A stretch of 35,902 bases of DNA from MGBC113645 sp036308445 (GCA_036308445.1 JAXJVS010000171.1:1-35902), one strand, 5' to 3'; shown: positions 7,441 to 16,076, counted from the stretch's first letter. Notes: generated by a model from the letters alone, not told the origin. Numbers and translations are program-made.

Positions 7441-8145
7441 GTGATAGGATTAGGAACAATAGTAAACTCTTTAGCGATTATAGTAGGAGGGGTTATTGGA
7501 TTAATTATAAAAGATAATTTAAAAGCAAGATTTCAAGAAACTTTAATGAGTGCTTTAGGTTTAGCGACTATGTTTATAGGTGCTTCAGGAGCAATGTCTG
7601 GTATGCTTAAGATTAATGAGAATATATTAGAAACACAAGGAACAATGCTGTTGATATTCTCTTTAGTATTTGGTGCTTTAGTAGGAGAATTTTTGAATAT
7701 TGAAGAAAAACTAGAGAAGCTAGGTGAATGGTTAAAAAACAAAGTTAAAACACAAGGAGATGATCCTTTTGTAGAGGGTTTTGTCACAGCATCACTTGTA
7801 GTCTGTGTAGGAGCTATGGCAATAGTAGGAGCGTTGCAGGATGGCTTGATAGGCGATTCTTCTACATTATTTGCGAAAGCTATATTAGATTTTATGATTG
7901 TCATGGTATTTGCATCAACACTTGGAGTTGGTACATTATTTTCGGCTTTGCCTGTAGGGATATACCAAGGAACCATTACGATCTTTGCGACATTTTTAAA
8001 GCCAATATTAACTGATACTGTTATTTTGAATCTTTCTTTTGTAGGTTCGGTTCTTATTTTTGCAGTAGGTATTAATATCTGTTTTGGTAAGAAGATTAAA
8101 GTTGGTAATTTGTTACCTGCGATGCTTATTCCATTTTTCTTTTAA
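7441..8145 (+). CDS. DUF554 family membrane protein
   Basis: A 234-residue integral membrane protein. The start GLGTIVNSLAIIVGGVIGL is the characteristic DUF554 beginning, and glycine-rich helices follow (FIGASGAMSGM, LVFGALVGEFLNIEE, VEGFVTASLVVCVGAMAIVG ending with ALQDGL, FASTLGVGTLFSALPVGIYQG). About seven membrane segments are expected. GTG 7441 is chosen over ATG 7420 because GAGGTGG lies just upstream of the GTG and the family starts there. Function is unknown; YdfK of Bacillus belongs to the group. It is monocistronic, followed by a hairpin. Confidence 0.85.
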   Translation: MIGLGTIVNSLAIIVGGVIGLIIKDNLKARFQETLMSALGLATMFIGASGAMSGMLKINENILETQGTMLLIFSLVFGALVGEFLNIEEKLEKLGEWLKNKVKTQGDDPFVEGFVTASLVVCVGAMAIVGALQDGLIGDSSTLFAKAILDFMIVMVFASTLGVGTLFSALPVGIYQGTITIFATFLKPILTDTVILNLSFVGSVLIFAVGINICFGKKIKVGNLLPAMLIPFFF

Positions 8146-8147
8146 AA

Positions 8148-8176
8148 AAATAGTCAGCCCTTAAAGCTGACTATTT
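8148..8176. terminator. hairpin, likely terminator
   Basis: AAATAGTCAGC and GCTGACTATTT form a perfect 11-bp stem with a seven-base loop. The T-run is better on the minus strand (seven T) than on the plus strand, so it may stop transcription from both sides. Confidence 0.7.
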
Positions 8177-8204
8177 AGGTTTTATCTGAGAAAGAATGGT
8201 CGGC

Positions 8205-8400
8205 TCTTTTCATTTATAATCTTTCCTTAACATAACAAGCTTAGATAAGATTTCTTGATACTTAGAATGATCAATTGTTCTCCTATCTTGATGAATGTTT
8301 AGGTCATTCATGTATAGCTAAAATATGTTTTTGATAAATAATACCACCTATATATGTTATATCTAAGTTTCTCATAGCTTTCCTATATCATCATAATAAA
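8205..8400 (-). pseudogene. possible gene remnant
   Basis: The 293 bases between the hairpin and the Crp/Fnr gene hold no intact gene. On the minus strand two short open pieces in different frames look protein-like: MRNLDITYIGGIIYQKHILA at about 8300-8375 and RRTIDHSKYQEILSKLVMLR ending KDYK and a stop near 8213. Stops and frame changes separate them. I cannot name the family. This could be chance in AT-rich DNA. Confidence 0.25.
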
Positions 8401-8438
8401 GATAAAAATAGATTGTGTAACTTATTTCTATTTACGCT

Positions 8439-9071
8439 TTATTTATACATGAGATTAATTCTTTTTGATTTGACTTCTATGATTTTCTCATCTTTTAGAT
8501 TTTTAATTTCTCTCATCATTGCACTTCTATCGACAGCCAGATAATCGGCTAAATCGGTATATGTAAAAGGAATATGTATGATCTTTGTTCCTTGTTTGTT
8601 TGCAAGAATATCAAAGTATTCTAATAGTTTGTTTCTAATTGTTTTGGTTGTTAGTATTCTTATTCTTTCATTCTTTAAAATAATGATATATTTCATGATA
8701 TCTAATAAATTAATGATAAATTGATTATAGATAGGATCATGATTCTGGTTGAAGTTAATGATAGTATAATAGTCTAGTATAATAATATCTGTTACCTCTT
8801 TTGTTATCATGTCTGATTCACCATGAATATAAAAAGAAATATCAGATCCAAATACGGAATTCTTAGTTAAATCTTCAATAATAATTTTATTACCATTATA
8901 ATCTGTTTTATAATTTTGGATATGACCCTCTATGACTATGCCAATGGTATTATTTAATTTGATAGTAGAAAATATGGATTCGTTTTTATTAAAATGATAT
9001 ATTGATGCCTCTAATTTTTTTAATAAATTTTGTTTTTCTTCTTCGTTTATCTTTTTAAACGGATCTATCAT
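8439..9071 (-). CDS. Crp/Fnr family transcriptional regulator
   Basis: A 210-residue regulator with an N-terminal cyclic-nucleotide-binding-like beta barrel (GIVIEGHIQNYKTDYNGNKI, then SVFGSDISFYI) and a C-terminal Crp-type helix-turn-helix, TDLADYLAVDRSAMMREIKN. No cluster of N-terminal cysteines is present, so it is not a classical Fe-S FNR; a heme, metabolite or redox ligand remains open. The ATG at 9071 has AAAGGAAG in front; the GTG at 9095 lies upstream of that site and is rejected. It is divergent from nrdD across a perfect palindrome at 9118-9139, which implies that it controls itself and nrdDG. Confidence 0.85.
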   Translation of the reverse strand: MIDPFKKINEEEKQNLLKKLEASIYHFNKNESIFSTIKLNNTIGIVIEGHIQNYKTDYNGNKIIIEDLTKNSVFGSDISFYIHGESDMITKEVTDIIILDYYTIINFNQNHDPIYNQFIINLLDIMKYIIILKNERIRILTTKTIRNKLLEYFDILANKQGTKIIHIPFTYTDLADYLAVDRSAMMREIKNLKDEKIIEVKSKRINLMYK

Positions 9072-9117
9072 AGTTTTTTCACTTCCTTTGTGCACTTATA
9101 ATATAACATTTATATTA

Positions 9118-9139
9118 TACTGTTGCAAATGCAACAGTA
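9118..9139. promoter_or_regulatory. 22-bp palindromic operator between crp-like gene and nrdD
   Basis: TACTGTTGCA and TGCAACAGTA, a perfect 10-bp inverted repeat separated by AA. It has the two-fold form of Crp/Fnr sites and lies in the short intergenic space between the divergent regulator and nrdD starts. For nrdD the centre is roughly 38-42 bases before the likely transcription start downstream of TATATGTTAAAC, the position of class II activator sites; on the other side it would overlap the regulator's own promoter (TATATTATAA). Binding by this regulator is inference. Confidence 0.65.
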
Positions 9140-9195
9140 ATTATTTTACTTATATGTTAAACTAATGACAGATGATGAAGAAGGGGTTTGAAAGA

Positions 9196-11352
9196 ATGAA
9201 AATAATTAAAAGAGATGGACATGTAGTGGATTATTATCCAGAAAAGATTGCAATTGCGATTGGTAAAGCCAATGCTGAAGTTAGAGAAGAAGATAGAGTT
9301 TCAGATATTCAAATTAAGAATATTATTAAATATATTGAAAGCTTAGGTAAGAAAAGAATCTTAGTTGAGGATATCCAAGATATTATTGAAGTTAAGTTAA
9401 TGACTATGGGTAAGCATGCTTTAGCTAAGAAATATATTACTTATCGATATACTAGAGAATTAGTTAGAAAAAGTAATACAACTGATTTAGCAATTAAAGA
9501 ATTAATTGAGGGTGAAAGTGAATATTGGAATAATGAGAATTCTAATAAAAACGCCAAAGTTGTAACAACTCAAAGAGATTATCTTGCAGGTATTACAAGT
9601 ACTGATATTACTAGACGTTTCTTATTACCTGAAGATATTGTAAAAGCTCATGATGAAGGTATTATTCATTTCCATGATGCTGATTATTTTGCACAAAATG
9701 CATTACATAACTGCGATTTAATTAATTTAGAAGATATGATGCAAAATGGTACTAATATTAATGGTGTTATGATTGAAAAGCCACATCGTTTCTTAACTGC
9801 AATGACTATTGCAACGCAATTAATTACAGCGGTTGCTTCAAGCCAGTATGGTGGAGCTACAATTACAATGACTCATTTAGCTCCATTTGTAAGAGATAGT
9901 TATAATTATCATTTAAATAGACATTTAAATAGAGGATTTAAGCAAGAAGATGCTGAAAAATATGCAAAAGAAGATTTAGCAAAAGAAATTACTGATGGTG
10001 TACAAACATTCCAATATCAGATTAATTCAATGACAACAACTAATGGTCAAGCACCTTTCCTAAGTGTATGCTTATATTTAGGAGAAACTGAAGAATATAA
10101 AAACGAATTAGCTATGATCATTGAAGAAATGTTGAAACAAAGAATTCAAGGTATGAAGAATGAAAAAGGAGTTTATATTACACCTGCATTCCCTAAATTA
10201 TTGTATATCCTAGAAGAAGATAATATTCATCAAGATAGTAAATATTGGGATTTAACTGTTTTAGCTGCTGAATGTACAGCTAAACGCATGGTTCCTGATT
10301 TTATTTCTGAAAAAGTTATGAAAGAGTTAAAAGTTGATAAGAATGGAGATTCTCATTGTTATCCATGTATGGGATGTAGATCATTCTTAACTCCATATGT
10401 TAATAAAAAAGGGAAACCTCAATATTATGGAAGATTTAACCAAGGTGTTGTAACAATTAACTTAGTTGATGTTGCTTTATCTTCAGATAAAGATGAAGAG
10501 ATTTTCTGGACTATCTTTGATGAAAGATTAGAATTATGTCATAAAGCATTACAGATTAGACATAAGAGATTAAGCAAAGTAACTAGTGATGTTGCTCCTA
10601 TTTTATGGCAATATGGTGCTCTTGCAAGACTTCCTAAAGGTGCTAGTATTCATGAATTATTACATGGAGGATATTCTACAATTTCATTAGGATATGCTGG
10701 TCTTTATGAATGTGTTAAATATATGACAGGTCATAGTCATACTGATAATGGTATTGGAAAAGATTTTGGTTTAAGAGTAATGCAAAGATTAAATGATAAA
10801 TGTAAAGAATGGAAAGATGTAGAAAATATTGATTATAGTGTATATGGTACACCTATTGAATCTACTACATATAAGTTTGCGAAATGCTTAAGAGATCGTT
10901 TTGGTAAGATTAAAGGAATTACTGATAGAGATTACATTACTAATTCTTATCATGTTCCTGTATTCGAAGAAATAGATGCATTTACTAAGTTAAAATTAGA
11001 AAGTGAATTCCAAAAACTAAGTCCTGGTGGAGCAGTATCTTATATTGAAACTCCTAACTTAACTAATAACTTAGATGCAGTATTACAGATTATGCAGTTT
11101 ATCTATGAAAATATCATGTATGCTGAATTAAATACAAAATCTGATTATTGTCAAGTATGTGGTTATGATGGAGAAATCTTAATTGATGATGATATGGAAT
11201 GGTATTGTCCAAACTGTGGAAATAGAGATCATGATAAATTAAATGTAGCAAGAAGAACTTGTGGATATATTGGATCTAATTTCTGGAATAAAGGACGTAC
11301 ACAAGAAATCAAAGAAAGAGTATTACACATAGATAATAAAGATGATGAGTAA
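9196..11352 (+). CDS. nrdD: anaerobic ribonucleoside-triphosphate reductase
   Basis: A 718-residue class III ribonucleotide reductase, which reduces ribonucleoside triphosphates to dNTPs without oxygen. An ATP-cone regulatory domain occupies residues 1 to about 90 (KRDGHVVDYYPEKIAIAIGK). The catalytic barrel includes HFHDADYFAQNALHNC and NGTNINGVM. A C-terminal zinc site is formed by Cys652, Cys655, Cys671 and Cys674, and the glycyl radical is Gly690 in RTCGYIG. AAGGGG before ATG 9196 decides the start; ATG 9172 is too far upstream. The activase gene nrdG follows after 44 bases, and a palindromic operator precedes the gene. Confidence 0.97.
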   Translation: MKIIKRDGHVVDYYPEKIAIAIGKANAEVREEDRVSDIQIKNIIKYIESLGKKRILVEDIQDIIEVKLMTMGKHALAKKYITYRYTRELVRKSNTTDLAIKELIEGESEYWNNENSNKNAKVVTTQRDYLAGITSTDITRRFLLPEDIVKAHDEGIIHFHDADYFAQNALHNCDLINLEDMMQNGTNINGVMIEKPHRFLTAMTIATQLITAVASSQYGGATITMTHLAPFVRDSYNYHLNRHLNRGFKQEDAEKYAKEDLAKEITDGVQTFQYQINSMTTTNGQAPFLSVCLYLGETEEYKNELAMIIEEMLKQRIQGMKNEKGVYITPAFPKLLYILEEDNIHQDSKYWDLTVLAAECTAKRMVPDFISEKVMKELKVDKNGDSHCYPCMGCRSFLTPYVNKKGKPQYYGRFNQGVVTINLVDVALSSDKDEEIFWTIFDERLELCHKALQIRHKRLSKVTSDVAPILWQYGALARLPKGASIHELLHGGYSTISLGYAGLYECVKYMTGHSHTDNGIGKDFGLRVMQRLNDKCKEWKDVENIDYSVYGTPIESTTYKFAKCLRDRFGKIKGITDRDYITNSYHVPVFEEIDAFTKLKLESEFQKLSPGGAVSYIETPNLTNNLDAVLQIMQFIYENIMYAELNTKSDYCQVCGYDGEILIDDDMEWYCPNCGNRDHDKLNVARRTCGYIGSNFWNKGRTQEIKERVLHIDNKDDE

Positions 11353-11376
11353 AAGGAATCTATATAGATTCCTTTT
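11351..11376 (+). terminator. intergenic hairpin between nrdD and nrdG
   Basis: AAAAGGAATCTAT followed by its exact complement ATAGATTCCTTTT, a 26-base perfect palindrome starting in the nrdD stop codon. Only four T follow, within the stem, so it may be a weak terminator or RNA-processing stem lowering nrdG relative to nrdD. Confidence 0.55.
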
Positions 11377-11396
11377 CATACAAAGAGGGAAAAATA

Positions 11397-11888
11397 ATGA
11401 GATATAATAAGATAAGAAAAATGGATATTTCTAATGGTCCTGGTGTAAGGGTTTCTATATTTTTACAGGGATGTACATTTAATTGTCCTAAGTGTTTTAA
11501 TCCTGAGACTCATGATTTTAATGGAGGAAAGGAGTTTAGTGAAGCTACTATAGATAGAATCTTAGAATTAGCTAATGCTGATCATTTTGCAGGATTATCT
11601 ATATTAGGTGGAGAACCAATGCATCCTGTTAATAGAACAGGAACTATTGCTTTAGCAAGGGCTTTTAAAGAAAGATATCCTAATAAAACAGTATGGGTAT
11701 GGACAGGATTTTTATTTGATAAAGATCTTAAGGACGAAGAAGGTATTGAAAATATAGATGTTATTGTTGATGGCTTATATGTAGATGCTTTACATGATTT
11801 TAGATTGAAATGGAAAGGTTCTTCTAATCAAAGAGTTATTGATGTAAAAGAGAGTTTAAGAACAGGTGAAATAGTGATTACTGAATAG
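11397..11888 (+). CDS. nrdG: anaerobic ribonucleotide reductase activating protein
   Basis: A 163-residue radical SAM activase that forms the glycyl radical on NrdD. The cluster motif is CTFNCPKC (Cys26, Cys30, Cys33), preceded by DISNGPGVRVSIFLQG, and the glycine-rich LGGEPMHP follows as the SAM-contacting segment. Length is typical. AGAGGGA stands before ATG 11397. It is the second gene of the nrdDG operon, with a hairpin between the two genes and a terminator overlapping its own end. Confidence 0.95.
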   Translation: MRYNKIRKMDISNGPGVRVSIFLQGCTFNCPKCFNPETHDFNGGKEFSEATIDRILELANADHFAGLSILGGEPMHPVNRTGTIALARAFKERYPNKTVWVWTGFLFDKDLKDEEGIENIDVIVDGLYVDALHDFRLKWKGSSNQRVIDVKESLRTGEIVITE

Positions 11889-11907
11889 GAGTGATGCTCC
11901 TATTTTT
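11884..11907 (+). terminator. terminator of nrdDG
   Basis: AATAGGAG/CTCCTATT stem with a five-base loop and a following T-run; it overlaps the nrdG stop codon. Confidence 0.8.
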
Positions 11908-11963
11908 AATTTGTAAAATGATATGAATTATAGTAATATGTATTTGATATAAGGAGGGGTAGT

Positions 11964-13157
11964 ATGAAGCAGTTTGTAACTATCAGTGAAGAAGGCGAAA
12001 AATGGCTAAAAAAAGGTCAAATGTGGATGTATAAAAATAATGTTGTTGATTTAGATGAAACGATTGAAAATGGTTCAGTCGTAGATATTATGACAACATC
12101 TAATGAATATATTGGAACTGGATTTATATCACAGAAGAGTCATATATTAGTTCGTATACTAACAAAGAATCAAAATGAAATTATAGACCGTGATTTTTTT
12201 AAGAAAAGAATTTGTTTTGCATATGAGTTTAGAAAAACAGTAGAAGAAGAAAATATCACAAATTGTAGAATTATTTTTGGTGAAGCAGATCAATTACCAG
12301 GATTAACTGTTGATCGTTATAATGATATTTTAGTTTGCCAGATAAGTTCTTATGGATTAGATAAAATTAAAGATATGATTTATGAGATTTTATTAGAAGT
12401 CTTACATGAAGATGGACAAGATGTAAAAGGAATATATGAAAGAAATGATATTCAAGTACGTAGTAAAGAAGGTTTAACTATGTATAAGGGATATTGGAAA
12501 AATATGAATTTTCCAACAAAGACTATCATTGATGAAAATGGTCTTAAATTACATATTGATGTAGAAAATGGGCAAAAGACAGGATATTTCTTGGATCAAA
12601 AAAGTAATCGAGTTCTTTTAAGAAAGATAGCTCATGGAAAGAGGATTCTAGATTGTTTTACTCATACAGGTGGTTTTGCGTTAAATGCGGCTTATGGGAA
12701 TGCTAAGCATGTTACAGCTGTAGATGTTTCTCAGACAGCTTTAGATCAAGCATTAAGAAATGCTCAGTTAAATCATTTGGAAGATAGAATGTCTTTTGTG
12801 AAAGCTGATGTCTTTAAATATTTGGATGAATGTTATAAAGGACAATTTGATTTAATTGTTTTAGATCCTCCAGCTTTTACAAAATCAAGAAGAACCATAG
12901 ATCATGCTTATAGTGGATATAAGAGAATCAATAAAAGAGCTATGGAATTATTAAATAGAGGTGGATATCTAATTACTTGTACATGTTCTCGTTTTATGGA
13001 GATAGATAATTTTGAGAAGATGCTAAGAGAAGCTGCTATGGAAGCAAATGTAACGCTTAAACAAGTATCTGTCACTCAACAAAATGCTGATCATCCCATT
13101 TTATGGACAATGGAAGAAACTTCTTATTTAAAATTCTATATATTTCAGCTAGTTTAA
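11964..13157 (+). CDS. class I SAM-dependent rRNA methyltransferase (RlmI-like)
   Basis: A 397-residue methyltransferase of the RlmI/YwbD group. An N-terminal PUA-like domain (KGQMWMYKNNVVD) is followed by a linker with GLTVDRYND, then ENGQKTGYFLDQKSNR and the Rossmann SAM site RILDCFTHTGGFALNAAYG. The catalytic motif is LDPPAFTKS and a TCSRF segment provides the second family cysteine region (ITCTCSRF). The family methylates cytosine C5 in 23S rRNA (position 1962 in E. coli); the exact target here is inferred. AAGGAGGGGT precedes the ATG. Monocistronic with its own terminator. Confidence 0.88.
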   Translation: MKQFVTISEEGEKWLKKGQMWMYKNNVVDLDETIENGSVVDIMTTSNEYIGTGFISQKSHILVRILTKNQNEIIDRDFFKKRICFAYEFRKTVEEENITNCRIIFGEADQLPGLTVDRYNDILVCQISSYGLDKIKDMIYEILLEVLHEDGQDVKGIYERNDIQVRSKEGLTMYKGYWKNMNFPTKTIIDENGLKLHIDVENGQKTGYFLDQKSNRVLLRKIAHGKRILDCFTHTGGFALNAAYGNAKHVTAVDVSQTALDQALRNAQLNHLEDRMSFVKADVFKYLDECYKGQFDLIVLDPPAFTKSRRTIDHAYSGYKRINKRAMELLNRGGYLITCTCSRFMEIDNFEKMLREAAMEANVTLKQVSVTQQNADHPILWTMEETSYLKFYIFQLV

Positions 13158-13182
13158 TAGGAGTTAATACTCCTATTTTTTT
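13156..13182 (+). terminator. terminator after the rRNA methyltransferase gene
   Basis: AATAGGAGT/ACTCCTATT stem with four-base loop, then seven T. Confidence 0.85.
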
Positions 13183-13273
13183 CATATTATGAAAAAAATA
13201 AAATAAAAAAAGAGAAATGTCGAAATAAAAGGAATATATAAGTATAAGACATTTTTAGAAAGGAGTTATAGTT

Positions 13274-14227
13274 ATGATCAGTGTAGAATATAAAGGTAGA
13301 AAGGTGAATATTACTTACCGCAATGATGTCATTTTTAAAATGACTTTAGGAAGTGATGATGATGAATCAAGAGAATTATTGAAGTTTGTAGTAGAGGCAG
13401 TTACAAACAGGAAGTTTAGAACACTATGAGTGGTCAATACGGAGAGTTTAGGAAGATTTGTATTGGACAAAAAGAATTTTCTAGATATTAGGGCAGAGGA
13501 TGAAGAAGGAAACATTACAAATATTGAGATGCAGTGTTCAGATATCGGAGAATTTGATATCAAAAGATTTCAGGGATATGTCTACAGACTTGCAGGAAAT
13601 CAGTTAAAGTCAGGGGATGATTATGGAAGTACCGGAACAGTAGACCAGATTGTTTTTACAACAGGATATTTCAATGGGAAACTCATAACTGAATACAAGC
13701 AAAGAGAAGAGAATGGTAAGATAATGCCATATAACATGGCATCATTCTACTTTATATCATTACCGGAGATTGAGAAAATTGTAGAGGAAAAGAAAAAGAG
13801 GAAAGAAAAGCTCAATGATTTAGAGGTATTATCATATGTCTATCAAAAAGAGGTGGATGATGATATAATAAGTGTATCAGATGAGAGACAGAAAAGGATG
13901 ATTACACTTATGGATAAGAAATACAAGGAAGCGGCAGTCAATGAAGAAGTGTTTGATGAAGTTAAAGAAGCAGCATTCTATGAAGCGTGGCTAAATGCGC
14001 AGCTAAAGCATTCATTACAGAAAGGATACGATGATGGAATGGCTCAAGGAATGGCTCAAGGTGTGGAAACAATGTTAGTAAATTTGCATAAACTTGTATT
14101 AAATGTTTATAATGAAGAAGCTTTATGGTTAAATGATTGTACATTAGAAGGATTAAATTATGCTTTTGATATTGTCTTAGATAATTTAAGTTACGATGAT
14201 TTTAAGGATAAAGTTATCAAATATTAG
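13274..14227 (+). pseudogene. Rpn family PD-(D/E)XK nuclease/transposase, broken by TGA
   Basis: A single frame of 318 codons from ATG 13274 (AAAGGAG site) to TAG 14225-14227, with one TGA at 13427-13429 after NRKFRTL. Downstream the frame continues VVNTESLGRFVLDKKNFLDI then RAEDEEGNITNIEMQ, the PD-(D/E)XK core of the Rpn family (recombination-promoting nuclease, formerly called transposase). The C-terminal part has the family's short repeated MAQG units (GMAQGMAQGVE). The two halves together are the expected length, so a single nonsense change inactivates an otherwise fresh gene; translation from the GTG after the stop would lack the N-terminal helix. Codon use looks less AT-rich than the neighbours, consistent with mobility. 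Confidence 0.75.
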
Positions 14228-14230
14228 ATA

Positions 14231-14256
14231 AATAACAGGGAAACCTGTTATTTTCA
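14231..14256 (+). terminator. terminator after the Rpn gene
   Basis: AATAACAGG, GAAA tetraloop, CCTGTTATT, then TTCATTTT. Confidence 0.75.
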
Positions 14257-14319
14257 TTTTATGATAATTTTAATACAAAACAATATGATTTGGTATATAA
14301 TCATTTGGGGTGATGAAAA

Positions 14320-15156
14320 ATGGGAAAATATTTATTTTTTGATATTGATGGAACATTAATAGGAAAGTCTAAGAAAGTAACAGAAAAAAATAAGGAAGCT
14401 ATTACATTAGCAAGACAAAATGGTCATAAAGCTTTTTTATGTACTGGTAGAGCACCAGTCTCTATAATGAAAGATATTTTAGATGTTGGTTTTGATGGTA
14501 TTGTTTGTAGTGCTGGTGGTTATGTTATTATTGATGGTGAGTATATTTTTGAAAACTTTATTAATCAATATTTGTTGAGTGAAGTTATAACAATGTTTAT
14601 TAATAATCATATTTTATTTATGTTAGAATCAAAAGATGCGATTTATGAAACACCAGGTGTGATGGAGTTTTATGAAAGAAGAGCAGGGTTAGATGAAGAA
14701 AATCATGAGTTAATGAGAAATATATTATTAAGAAGACAAGGAGAAAACAGATTACCAGTTAAAGATTTTAATATCTTAAAAACAGGTGTTACAAAAGTAG
14801 TATTTATTTCTCCTGATAAAGAAAATTTTAAGAAAGTTGCTCCTTTTTTAGAAGAGTTTTTCAATATAGTATATTTTTCTAAAGAGGATGATTGGTATAT
14901 TAATGGTGAAATTATTATAAAATGTTGTACTAAAGCTGATGGTATTATTAAGGTTATTAATCATTTTAAAGGTAAAATGGAGGATACTATCGCTTTTGGA
15001 GATAGTATGAATGATTATGAGATGATCCAAGAAGTTCATACTGGAGTTGTTTATAAAGATGCAGGAGAAAAGCTTAAAAATGAAGCAAGTTATTTCTTTG
15101 ATGATCCTGATGATGATGGTATTTATAAGGTTATGAAAGAATTAGAATTAATTTAA
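14320..15156 (+). CDS. Cof-type HAD family hydrolase
   Basis: A 278-residue HAD phosphatase, second of the type in the window and clearly diverged from the one at 1557. Motif I FFDIDGTLIG (Asp8 nucleophile, Asp10), motif II CTGRAP, motif III lysine in CCTKADGIIKVI, motif IV AFGDSMNDYEMI. The C2 cap lies between residues of about 85 and 190. Substrate unknown; sugar phosphates or cofactors are typical. GGGGTGATGAA precedes ATG 14320. No terminator is obvious before the next gene. Confidence 0.9.
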   Translation: MGKYLFFDIDGTLIGKSKKVTEKNKEAITLARQNGHKAFLCTGRAPVSIMKDILDVGFDGIVCSAGGYVIIDGEYIFENFINQYLLSEVITMFINNHILFMLESKDAIYETPGVMEFYERRAGLDEENHELMRNILLRRQGENRLPVKDFNILKTGVTKVVFISPDKENFKKVAPFLEEFFNIVYFSKEDDWYINGEIIIKCCTKADGIIKVINHFKGKMEDTIAFGDSMNDYEMIQEVHTGVVYKDAGEKLKNEASYFFDDPDDDGIYKVMKELELI

Positions 15157-15217
15157 TTATTATTTTTAGTGCATTTTTTATTAAAATAGGTATAATACAA
15201 ACAATGGAGTTGATGAA

Positions 15218-16015
15218 ATGGAAGTATTGTTTGAAGTATTAGAAGAAACGATTATTATGTTACCAATGTTATTTATTATGTATTTAATATTGGAATATAG
15301 TGAATTACATAATTATCATTTTCTAGATAAGTTAAAGAAACAGGGACCTTTATATGGTGCATTGTTAGGTGTAATACCACAATGTGGTATTAGTGTTATT
15401 GCTAGTATTTTATTCTTAGAAAGAAAGATTACTATTGGGACTTTAATAAGTATTTATATAGCTACTTCTGATGAAGCTATACCTTTATTGTTATCTAATC
15501 CTTCTATGTCTAAAATAACATTAAGTGTTGTGGTAGTTAAATTTATTACTGCAATAATATTTGGGTATCTGATTGATTATTTTATAAAGATTGATTTTGA
15601 AAAGAAAGAAATTAAACATCATCATCATGATCATTCTTTATGGAAATGTGCTATAGAAAGAACTTTAAAGATATATTTATTTATTTTTGTGATTCATTTG
15701 GGATTATCATATTTATTTGAATATATTGGTGAAGATACATTATCTGTTATCTTATTAAATCAAAGTTATTTACAGCCTATTGTGTCTTCATTTTTTGGGA
15801 TTATTCCTCATTGTGTTGTTAGTGTAGTATTAACAGAACTATACTCTAATGGTTTATTAAGTTTTGCCTCTCTTATTTCTGGACTTATGAGTAATGCAGG
15901 AATGGGATTGTTAGTACTTATAGAATATAAGATTAATCCTAAAGTCTTTGCACAGGTTATTGGAATTTTATTAGGATGTAGTATTATTGCAGGAATAGTT
16001 ATACAAATTTTATAA
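15218..16015 (+). CDS. putative heavy-metal permease, ArsP_2-like
   Basis: A 265-residue membrane protein of the group annotated as putative manganese/arsenic efflux permease (ArsP_2, PF11449). It consists of two related halves: GVIPQCGISVIASILFLERK near residue 51 and GIIPHCVVSVVLTELYSNG near 194 form an internal repeat. A histidine-rich loop KHHHHDHS at about 133-140 joins the halves and is a likely metal-binding element. About eight to ten membrane segments are expected. TATAAT at 15191-15196 and GGAGTTGATG before the ATG give it its own promoter and start. Substrate is inferred from family naming only. Confidence 0.75.
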   Translation: MEVLFEVLEETIIMLPMLFIMYLILEYSELHNYHFLDKLKKQGPLYGALLGVIPQCGISVIASILFLERKITIGTLISIYIATSDEAIPLLLSNPSMSKITLSVVVVKFITAIIFGYLIDYFIKIDFEKKEIKHHHHDHSLWKCAIERTLKIYLFIFVIHLGLSYLFEYIGEDTLSVILLNQSYLQPIVSSFFGIIPHCVVSVVLTELYSNGLLSFASLISGLMSNAGMGLLVLIEYKINPKVFAQVIGILLGCSIIAGIVIQIL

Positions 16016-16027
16016 AAAGATTTTAAA

Positions 16028-16069
16028 ATCCTCTCTTATATATTATACTTATAATATATAAGGGAGGAT
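16028..16069 (+). promoter_or_regulatory. 20-bp stem-loop enclosing the TIGR00266 ribosome binding site
   Basis: Bases 16028-16047 pair with 16050-16069 (19 Watson-Crick pairs and one G-T pair, loop CT). The 3' arm contains AAGGGAGGA, the ribosome binding site of the gene at 16077. In any transcript that starts upstream this stem would hide the site. The AT centre also contains TATAAT (16050-16055), so a promoter there would produce a short leader free of the stem. Confidence 0.6.
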
Positions 16070-16076
16070 ATTTATT

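Noticed and set aside
7533..7976. 147-codon open frame on the minus strand inside the DUF554 gene
   Set aside because: Low-complexity Ser/Pro/Asn composition with no motif; it is a mirror of the glycine- and alanine-rich membrane helices on the plus strand.
1298..13429. TGA read as tryptophan (genetic code 4), suggested by three in-frame TGA codons in otherwise open frames at 1298, 3056 and 13427
   Set aside because: TGG is used for Trp throughout, the core genes contain no in-frame TGA, the gene at 22752 ends with TGA in a sensible place, and the metN/metI remnants also contain TAA stops and frameshifts. Plain pseudogenes explain the pattern.
15157..15217. yybP-ykoY manganese riboswitch before the metal permease gene
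   Set aside because: Only about 60 bases separate the genes and they hold an ordinary promoter and ribosome binding site, with no room for the aptamer.
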